From the NCBI GenBank assembly GCA_028290085.1, contig JAQGKN010000397.1:1-7502 (forward strand): a DNA stretch of 7,502 nt, in the 5' to 3' direction. The position numbers and the translations under genes were made by a program. Below the pieces are notes generated by a model. It made no database searches. It was given only the letters and a program-made list of their open reading frames with translations, and was not told the DNA's origin. The stretch is from Hyphomicrobiales bacterium. Its GTDB lineage: Bacteria > Pseudomonadota > Alphaproteobacteria > Rhizobiales > Beijerinckiaceae. This document shows, in pieces, positions 1-5,209 of this stretch (position 1 is its first letter; each line of letters begins with the position of its first letter).

Positions 1-567
1 CGCTTCTATGTGCAGGACGAGATCTACAAACCATTCTTATCGCGCTTCACCGAATATGCGCAGGGCCTGCGGCTAGGCAACGGTCTCAACGCCGACACGA
101 CCATGGGGCCGCTCGCCAATGCGCGCCGGCTCGATGCGATGGATGCGTTCGTCACTGATGCTGTCGATCGCGGCGGCAAGATCGTTACGGGTGGGCGACG
201 CCGCGGCAACGAAGGATTCTTCTACGAGCCGACAATCCTCACCGACATTCCCGACGATTCTAAGGTGATGACGGAGGAGCCCTTCGGACCCATGGCGCCC
301 ATCGTCCGCTTCAAGAGCTTTGACGAAGTCGTGGAGCGCGCGAATTCGCTCGAGTTCGGTCTTGCCGCTTACGCATTCACCTCGTCCGGCGCGACTGCGA
401 CAGCGATTGGCGATGCGTTGCAGTCGGGCATGGTTGGCGTGAATTCCGTCACCATCTCGACTCCGGAGACGCCCTTCGGCGGCGTGAAGGAATCCGGGCA
501 TGGCAGCGAGGGGGGCGTAGAAGGCTTGCAGGCCTATCTGAACGTCAAATTCATTTCGCAGGGATGA
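1..567 (+). CDS. NAD(P)-dependent aldehyde dehydrogenase, C-terminal part (5' end outside window)
   Basis: Oxidises an aldehyde to the carboxylic acid with NAD(P)+; cytosolic. Only the last 188 residues are present and the frame is open from base 1, so the gene starts upstream. The fragment begins RFYVQDEIYKPF, the stretch that in this family follows shortly after the catalytic Cys, so the Cys and the Rossmann glycine motif lie outside the window. Visible family marks are LRLGNGLNADTTMGPLA, GGRRRGNEGFFYEPTIL, the cofactor-binding EEPFGP near residues 93-98, and the C-terminal PFGGVKESGHGSEGG. The style is that of the succinate-semialdehyde/lactaldehyde dehydrogenase group, but the substrate cannot be fixed from this part. 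The TGA at 565-567 overlaps the ATG of the next gene (ATGA, 564-567), so the two are probably translationally coupled. Certain as an ALDH; uncertain as to substrate. Confidence 0.95.
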   Translation, partial: RFYVQDEIYKPFLSRFTEYAQGLRLGNGLNADTTMGPLANARRLDAMDAFVTDAVDRGGKIVTGGRRRGNEGFFYEPTILTDIPDDSKVMTEEPFGPMAPIVRFKSFDEVVERANSLEFGLAAYAFTSSGATATAIGDALQSGMVGVNSVTISTPETPFGGVKESGHGSEGGVEGLQAYLNVKFISQG

Positions 568-1310
568 GTGGAATGAGGGCAAACGCGATCCGCGTTTTTA
601 CTGGCGGCGCACCGCAGCGCGTGTTCGATCTTCTGCTTCCGGCTTTCGAGCGGGAGACCGGGCAACGCGTGGACGCGCTCGTGCGCATCGTGAGCGAGAT
701 CCAGGAGCGGGTGATCGCGGGCGATCACCCGGACATCATCTTTTTGCCCGAGCCCCTTATTGCGGCCATTGGCGACCGGGTTCCCTTGCGCGAGGAAGGC
801 TGTGCCCCGCTCGCGCGCGTCGGGATCGGCATCGTCGTGCCGGAGGGCGCCGAGGCGCCCGACCTATCGGATGAAGCCGCGCTTTGCAGGGCGCTGCGCG
901 CGGCGCGCGCTATTGTCCTCGCTGATCCGCGCACGCCGACTGGGCGCCATCTGGCGAGCGTGTTCGCAAGGCTCGGCCTCGCTGACGAACTGGCCGGTAG
1001 GCTAATCAACAAGGGCGCCATTCACGGCGGCGGCGAACTCGTGTCCTCCGGCGGCGCCGATCTCGGCCTCTTTCTGGTGAGCGAGGCGCAACACATTCCG
1101 GGCGTGCGCCTGGCGGGCATGCTGCCACCAACAGCGCAGAACTACGTCGTCTATGGCTCCGCCATTCCGGCATCTTGCGCGTCGGTGACCGCGGCTCTGT
1201 CGCTGATCGGATTCCTGAAAGCGCCTGAGCATGCCGACACATGGCGCGCTGCTGGCTTCGAGGCGCTGTTCGCGCCCGAGAACGAAAACGAAAAACACGG
1301 GAGGATATAA
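564..1310 (+). CDS. ModA-like substrate-binding protein without signal peptide
   Basis: 248 residues with the fold marks of molybdate/sulfate-type (ModA-like) solute-binding proteins: the N-terminal strand IRVFTGGAPQRV (9-20), helix LLPAFERETG (24-33), HPDIIFLPE (55-63), a central ADPRTPTGRHLASVF (120-134), GELVSSGGADLGLFLVSE (157-174), LPPTAQNYVVYGSAI (187-201) and a C-terminal FLKAPEHADTWRAAGFE (217-233). These relatives are normally periplasmic, but here mature-type sequence starts within about 10 residues of the first Met. No basic/hydrophobic leader exists, and the gene start overlaps the aldehyde dehydrogenase, so the protein is predicted to be cytosolic. ATG 573 is an alternative start: AGGGA at 560-564 sits 8 bases before it but touches ATG 564. 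No permease or ATPase adjoins. The ligand is unknown; a cytosolic sensor or ligand carrier is possible. The stop TAA overlaps the next ATG by one base (TAATG, 1308-1312). Confidence 0.85.
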   Translation: MSGMRANAIRVFTGGAPQRVFDLLLPAFERETGQRVDALVRIVSEIQERVIAGDHPDIIFLPEPLIAAIGDRVPLREEGCAPLARVGIGIVVPEGAEAPDLSDEAALCRALRAARAIVLADPRTPTGRHLASVFARLGLADELAGRLINKGAIHGGGELVSSGGADLGLFLVSEAQHIPGVRLAGMLPPTAQNYVVYGSAIPASCASVTAALSLIGFLKAPEHADTWRAAGFEALFAPENENEKHGRI

Positions 1311-2095
1311 TGGTTGAGATGCGGATGGACGGGCGTTGCGCTTTGATCGCGGGCGGCAGCAAGGGCATTGGCTTCGCGGCTGCGACGAATTTCATGCGGG
1401 CCGGCGCTCATGTCGCGATCATCGCGCGCCGGGCCGACGTGCTGGAGGAAGCGCGGGCCACCCTGGTGCGAGAAGGAAAGGGCAAAGTCATTACCATCTC
1501 CGCCGACGTCACCAAAGCCGAGGATTGCGAGCGGGCGTTCCGGACCGCCGAACAGGAACTTGGCAAGGTGGACGTTCTTCTTAACAACGCCGGCTCGCAT
1601 AATGCTTCGCCCTTCGACACGATTACGGATGAACGCTGGGCCAATGATTTCGAGCTGAAGCTGTTCTCCGCTATCCGTCTGTCACGCGCGGCATGGCCAG
1701 GGATGAAGGAACGAAAGTGGGGCCGCATCATCAACACCCTTAGCAGCGGCGCGAAATGGCCGCGTGCGGGCAGCGCGCCATCCTCTGTCACCCGGGCCGC
1801 CGGCATGTCGTTGACGAAAGTGATGGCCAATGATGGCGCCGCGCACAACATCCTCGTCAATGCCGTTATCGTCGGGCTAATCCAGACAGATCAGTGGGTG
1901 CGCGATCATGCAGCGGAGAACAAGGGCCGCAGCTACGAAGACTACATCGCCGAAATGGGCCAACGCATCCCAATGAAGCGCGTCGGCCTCGCCGAAGAAT
2001 TTGCCAACATGATGCTGTTTCTCGCATCTGACGCGGGCAGCTACGTCACCGGCACTGCGATCAATGTGGACGGCGGCTTCTGCCCGGTCGTCTGA
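1310..2095 (+). CDS. SDR-family protein with degenerate catalytic tetrad
   Basis: 261 residues, classical short-chain dehydrogenase/reductase length. ATG 1310 was chosen because GGGAGG at 1299-1304 lies 5 bases upstream and it gives the usual short N-terminus. The Rossmann parts are intact: GGSKGIG at 15-21, a basic pair after beta-2 (R40 R41, suggesting NADP(H)), D66-V67, NNAG at 92-95, and a C-terminal YVTGTAINVDGGF (245-257). The active site is not. Aligned with the Asn-Ser-Tyr-Lys tetrad (FabG spacing 28, 13 and 4), the residues here are K117, S145, S158 and R162: only Ser remains, and YxxxK has become SSVTR. The usual PG after beta-6 is also VG (188-189). Ordinary SDR redox chemistry is therefore unlikely; a binding, regulatory or altered catalytic role is inferred. 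It is last in the plus-strand operon, and the clean frame argues against a pseudogene. Confidence 0.9.
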   Translation: MVEMRMDGRCALIAGGSKGIGFAAATNFMRAGAHVAIIARRADVLEEARATLVREGKGKVITISADVTKAEDCERAFRTAEQELGKVDVLLNNAGSHNASPFDTITDERWANDFELKLFSAIRLSRAAWPGMKERKWGRIINTLSSGAKWPRAGSAPSSVTRAAGMSLTKVMANDGAAHNILVNAVIVGLIQTDQWVRDHAAENKGRSYEDYIAEMGQRIPMKRVGLAEEFANMMLFLASDAGSYVTGTAINVDGGFCPVV

Positions 2096-2105
2096 CCCTT
2101 GCATG

Positions 2106-2136
2106 AAGCCGCCTTTCGCTCGAGAGGCGGCTTTTT
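2106..2136 (+). terminator. Rho-independent terminator of the ALDH-SBP-SDR operon
   Basis: Nine-base arms AAGCCGCCT (2106-2114) and AGGCGGCTT (2125-2133) pair perfectly; three more pairs including a G-U can extend the stem to a GCTC loop. The T-run 2132-2136 follows on the plus strand, 10 bases after the SDR stop. On the minus strand the hairpin lies just after the stop of the convergent gene but has no T-run behind it, so it should terminate mainly plus-strand transcripts. The T-run shares two bases with the opposite gene's stop codon (2135-2137). Confidence 0.88.
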
Positions 2137-3037
2137 AGGACCGAGGAAATGTTTCAGCTCGCGCGAGCAGCGATGCGGGCATGTCGATGCGCAGCGCTTG
2201 CGCGCTGTCAAGATTCATGACGAGTTCGAATGTTGTCGGCTCGGTGATCGGAATGTCCGACGGCTTCTCGCCGGCCAGAATACGGCTGACCAGCCGGGCA
2301 GCCTCGCTGTAATTCTCCCGCAGCGGCGCGCCATAGGCCATGAGGCAACCAGCCTCTGCATATTCGCGTCGCACGGCGACTGTAGCGAGCCCATGATCGA
2401 GCGCATGCGATGCAAGCTCGTGGCGGCGAGCGAAGAACATGGCGCCGGGCGCCACGACGAAGCCGCCGACGCCATCAGCCCGCATTGCCCCGAGCACCGA
2501 CGCGATCTGCGGCCAGTCTTCAAGCCAGTAAATGACGACGTCGATGCCTAGTTCGGACGCTGCGGCGAGCGTCTCCTGCACAGCCAGCGGCGATGATGGA
2601 TTTGCGCGATCCGCCAGAAAGGCCAGCCTCGCGTCCGGGACCAGCGCTTCGCGCAAGAGCGATAAGCGCAGCTTGCTGATGCCGCGGGGGAGGTCGCTGA
2701 TGCCCGTTGCGTTGCACGACGCCGGCGCGTCCGGGTTGGAAAGGTTCGTCCCCAGACTGACGCCCGTCGCCATGACGATCGGAATGTCGGATGTTGCCTG
2801 CATCGCAGCCGCAGCGGCCGGCGTACCCGCGGTTACGATCACATCGACAGAATCGGCAATAAGCTCTTGCGCGGCGCGGGCGAGACGATCTTTCGAGCCG
2901 TTCGCCCAGCACAGGCAGAGTGCGTAGTCGCGGTTTTTGACCAAGCCACAGGCGCCGAGCGCATCGACAAAGACTTGCCAGTAAGCAAGGCGGTCTCCAT
3001 CTGGGGCCGCCATCTCAAGTATGCCGATCAGCTTCAT
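2135..3037 (-). CDS. ABC transporter substrate-binding protein, TrpX-like (ABC_sub_bind family), no signal peptide
   Basis: 300 residues. The start at 3037 is supported by GAAGGA seven bases upstream and by the fold starting at once with MKLIGILEM; the frame stays open to 3106, but that stretch is polar and overlaps the upstream gene. Family marks: VDVIVTAGTPAAAAAMQATS near residues 67-86 followed by IPIVMATG, the ISKLRLSLLRE...P segment, and a C-terminus very typical of the family, YGAPLRENYSEAARLVSRIL, then EPTTFELVMNLDSAQAL and MPASLLARAE. Members normally carry an export signal and deliver aromatic amino acids or other acids to an ABC permease. Here no leader is visible and no permease or ATPase is nearby. 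It lies 26 bases behind the Bug/TctC gene and is presumably co-transcribed with it. The ligand is unknown; a signal-less sensor role is inference. Confidence 0.9.
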   Translation of the reverse strand: MKLIGILEMAAPDGDRLAYWQVFVDALGACGLVKNRDYALCLCWANGSKDRLARAAQELIADSVDVIVTAGTPAAAAAMQATSDIPIVMATGVSLGTNLSNPDAPASCNATGISDLPRGISKLRLSLLREALVPDARLAFLADRANPSSPLAVQETLAAASELGIDVVIYWLEDWPQIASVLGAMRADGVGGFVVAPGAMFFARRHELASHALDHGLATVAVRREYAEAGCLMAYGAPLRENYSEAARLVSRILAGEKPSDIPITEPTTFELVMNLDSAQALRIDMPASLLARAETFPRS

Positions 3038-3063
3038 GGAGTCATCCTTCGTTGCCGCATCGC

Positions 3064-4065
3064 TCAGTCTACGGTGATCTTCGCCGTCTTGGCGACCTCG
3101 GTCCATTGCTTGATCTCGGTGTCGAGTAGCTGTCGAAGCTCCTGCGGCCCGCCGCGGCCCGGCGTCATGCCTTGCTTCAACATCACTTCCTTCACGTCCT
3201 CGCGCTGGAGAACCTCTTGAAACGCGCGATTCAGCTGCTCAATGATAGGCTGCGGCGTGCCGGGCGTTGTCACGAGGCCGATCCATTGACGCGCATGGAA
3301 ATTGGGAAAGCCTGCTTCAGCGGCAGTCGGCACGTCGGGCAATTCCTTCTCTCGCGTCGAAGCGCTCGTGGCGAGGGCGCGCAATGCGCCATGCGTGATC
3401 TGCGGTAACGAGGCCGCTGGCGAGATCAGAGTGAGGTCGACCTCGCCGTTGACAGCAGCCAGGACGGCGGGCGGGCCGCCCTGATAGGGCACGTGCTGCA
3501 TCTGTATGCCCGCTTGGCCGCTCCAAGCTTCGAGCAGGAGGTGAGCCTGGCTGGCAATGCCAGGCGTGCCGTAGAACATCTTCTGCGTCTTCGCGAGCGC
3601 GACAAATTCCTTCAGGCTCTTGGCCTTCACGTTGGGGTTGACGAGAAACAGAAGTGAATTCTGCGCGAGGATGCTCACCGGCTCGAGAGCGCGAAGATAT
3701 TGCACACTAGGCTTGAGGGCGGCATTAATTGAGAATGTCGTGGTGACGAAAAGGAGCGTATGGCCGTCAGCTGGCGCATTGTGCACCGCGTTCGCGCCCA
3801 CGATGCCGCTCGCGCCAGGCCGGTTCTCAATGATGATTGGCTGGGCGAAGGACTTTTCGAGATGCGGCTGCATGACGCGCGCAACGATGTCGGCGATGCC
3901 GCCCGGCGGCAGCGGAATGATTAAGCGAACGGGTCGGTCCGGAAAAGCGAAGGCCGGCCGCGGCGCGAGCGCGCACAGGAGGGTGGAGAACGCTAGACCC
4001 AAGGCCGCAAAGCCCGTACGGCGCCGGACTGATGCGCCAGCCTTCGTCTTGCAGAATCCCTGCAT
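3064..4065 (-). CDS. Tripartite tricarboxylate transporter substrate-binding protein (Bug/TctC family)
   Basis: Periplasmic binding protein, 333 residues, the usual family length. Start ATG at 4065 is preceded by GGAGG five bases upstream (minus strand). Residues 1-40 form a signal peptide: basic RRR at 14-16, hydrophobic core TGFAALGLAFSTLLCALA, and probable cleavage after AFA (38-40). The mature protein opens with the family signature FPDRPVRLIIPLPPGG, then IIIENRPGASGIVGANAV, GTPGIASQAHLLLEAW, HVPYQGGPPAVLAAVNGEVD, LRALATSASTREKELPDVPT and AAEAGFP. Bug proteins bind carboxylates such as citrate, aromatic acids or nicotinate; the ligand here is not predictable. The membrane partners TctA/TctB are absent from the window, which is common for orphan Bug proteins. 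It is first gene of a two-gene minus-strand unit, divergent from the MarR-family regulator, which probably controls it. Confidence 0.95.
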   Translation of the reverse strand: MQGFCKTKAGASVRRRTGFAALGLAFSTLLCALAPRPAFAFPDRPVRLIIPLPPGGIADIVARVMQPHLEKSFAQPIIIENRPGASGIVGANAVHNAPADGHTLLFVTTTFSINAALKPSVQYLRALEPVSILAQNSLLFLVNPNVKAKSLKEFVALAKTQKMFYGTPGIASQAHLLLEAWSGQAGIQMQHVPYQGGPPAVLAAVNGEVDLTLISPAASLPQITHGALRALATSASTREKELPDVPTAAEAGFPNFHARQWIGLVTTPGTPQPIIEQLNRAFQEVLQREDVKEVMLKQGMTPGRGGPQELRQLLDTEIKQWTEVAKTAKITVD

Positions 4066-4107
4066 GGTCCCCTCCAGTAAGCCGCTCTTCTGTCGACCGA
4101 AATATAT

Positions 4108-4121
4108 ATCAACATATTGAT
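4108..4121. promoter_or_regulatory. Candidate MarR-type operator in the divergent marR/TTT-SBP intergenic region
   Basis: ATCAA-CATA-TTGAT is a perfect 5-base inverted repeat with a 4-base spacer, inside the only AT-rich patch (about 4101-4121) of a GC-rich neighbourhood. It lies 43 bases upstream of the Bug/TctC gene start and between two divergent genes, one coding for a MarR-family repressor. That placement is classic for autoregulated MarR sites. Minus-strand TATATT (plus 4101-4106) could serve as a -10 for the transporter gene, but I find no matching -35 at normal spacing. Confidence 0.5.
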
Positions 4122-4244
4122 GCGATGCTTGCAACTGATCGGCTCGTCGTCACCTTTCGCGGTTGCGAAAAGGATGTGTTTTCGTCTCTAGATGATGCTA
4201 TTCCTCTGTTGAGACACGCGACGCACGAGACGGATCGAAGGTTC

Positions 4245-4736
4245 ATGAAAGAGGCTGCAAAAGCGTTACCGTCCAAGCCGACCGAGGTCAGTCGAGAGCC
4301 CGGAGCGATCAACAATCGCATCTTCTTCCGCTTGTTTCAGCTCGGAAACACACTCCAGCGGCAGGCTTTCAAGGAACTCGGGATCAGCACGGTTCAATGG
4401 GCGATGCTCGGTGCACTCTCTCGTCCGCGCGCGGAAGAGGGCATGTCGCTGGCCGATCTTTCCGACTATCTCCTCGTCAGTCGGCAAAATCTCGATGGCG
4501 TCCTGAAGCGGCTCGAGCGCGATGGCTATCTCGTGCGGATCACGGACGAGGTGGACCGCCGCGCGCGCATCGTCAAGCTGACGCCCGAAGGCAGGCGCTT
4601 CTGGACGTCTTTGCAGCCCAAAATCTATGAGTTCTACCGGCAGGCCATGGTCCAGTTCCGCTTCGACGACACCGTTGCGTTCGTGCATTACCTGAACATG
4701 TTGCAGGCCGATTTGCAGGACGTCGAGCTGCCGTAA
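4245..4736 (+). CDS. MarR-family transcriptional regulator
   Basis: 163-residue winged-helix DNA-binding protein, normal MarR length. Visible in order: an N-terminal dimerisation helix NRIFFRLFQLGNTLQRQAF (24-42), AWAMLG-type helix here VQWAMLGALSR (50-60), the helix-turn-helix MSLADLSDYLLVSRQNLDGV with recognition helix at about 78-91, LERDGYLVRI, the wing DEVDRRARIVKLTPEGRRFW (101-120), and C-terminal helices to ELP. Start 4245 has GAAGG (4237-4241) upstream with a short 3-base spacing. The frame is open further upstream, to ATG 4125 and beyond, but that stretch has non-coding third-base composition and lacks conserved sequence. Family members usually repress catabolic or efflux genes and are released by aromatic acids or their CoA thioesters. 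The divergent transporter pair and the convergent CoA-transferase unit are the likely targets (inference). Its stop lies two bases from the convergent hotdog gene's stop. Confidence 0.93.
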   Translation: MKEAAKALPSKPTEVSREPGAINNRIFFRLFQLGNTLQRQAFKELGISTVQWAMLGALSRPRAEEGMSLADLSDYLLVSRQNLDGVLKRLERDGYLVRITDEVDRRARIVKLTPEGRRFWTSLQPKIYEFYRQAMVQFRFDDTVAFVHYLNMLQADLQDVELP

Positions 4737-4738
4737 AC

Positions 4739-5209
4739 TCAGGCTGCATGGTCGGGTCGTCCGGCCAACATGCGAACCGCGCGGTATGTAATCGCCATTT
4801 TGTCACGGGCGCTCACGATGACATTGTTCTGCGTGGTGACGATGCCCCGGTTACCCTTGCTGGTCGGCCGCACCTCGGTGACCTCGACCTCCGCGTGAAT
4901 CGTATCGCCAGCGAAGACCGGATTCAGCACCTTTTTCTCGACTTCGAGAAGCGCGAGCCCGGTCGTCTGCATGGTGGCTTGGCAGAGCAGGCCCTCGATC
5001 ATGGTGTAGACGAGCGCTGCTGGCGCGACCCGTCCCTTGATGACGCCATGCTCCTGGCCGAAGCTCAGATCGGTGAACAGCGTTTCCAGCATGCCCGTGA
5101 CGCCTATGAAGTTCACGATGTCGGATTCGGTGATGGTCCGGTTCAACGTGCGAAAGCGGTCGCCCACCTTGAGATCATTCCAGTAGAATCCAATGCCGAC
5201 GGTTTTCAT
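4739..5209 (-). CDS. MaoC-like hotdog-fold protein (acyl-CoA hydratase family) lacking canonical catalytic Asp/His
   Basis: 156 residues, the length of a single MaoC/R-hydratase hotdog domain. Recognised by the N-terminal GDRFRTLNRTITESDIVNF (16-34), KGRVAPAALVYTMIEGLL (58-75), the core strand LNPVFAGDTIHAEVEVTEVR (95-114) and a final strand. In active family members the loop after the first helix reads roughly GDxNPLH, with Asp and His as the catalytic pair; here the aligned segment is GMLETLF (39-45), so Asp is M40 and His is F45. Hydration of an enoyl-CoA by the usual mechanism is therefore doubtful; acyl-CoA binding or another reaction is possible. The gene starts inside the end of the CoA-transferase gene (ATGA overlap, 5206-5209) with no clear ribosome binding site, implying translational coupling and joint function on the same CoA ester. 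Confidence 0.88.
   Translation of the reverse strand: MKTVGIGFYWNDLKVGDRFRTLNRTITESDIVNFIGVTGMLETLFTDLSFGQEHGVIKGRVAPAALVYTMIEGLLCQATMQTTGLALLEVEKKVLNPVFAGDTIHAEVEVTEVRPTSKGNRGIVTTQNNVIVSARDKMAITYRAVRMLAGRPDHAA

Noticed and set aside
1310..2095. SDR gene as a pseudogene because of its missing active site
   Set aside because: The frame is intact, length normal, ribosome site strong, and the fold core and cofactor motif are preserved.
2099..2551. Plus-strand open frame starting at the terminator
   Set aside because: It begins at the terminator hairpin and is antisense to the TrpX-like gene; the residue pattern is not protein-like.
3064..4065. Tat signal or lipoprotein signal on the Bug/TctC protein
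   Set aside because: RRR at 14-16 does not fit the twin-arginine consensus well, and the Cys in STLLCALA lacks a proper lipobox; an ordinary Sec leader ending in AFA explains the sequence.
4032..4244. N-terminal extension of the MarR-family gene (ATG 4125 or earlier)
   Set aside because: The extra residues match no family feature, third-base composition is not coding-like, and the earliest part overlaps the signal-peptide region of the opposite gene.
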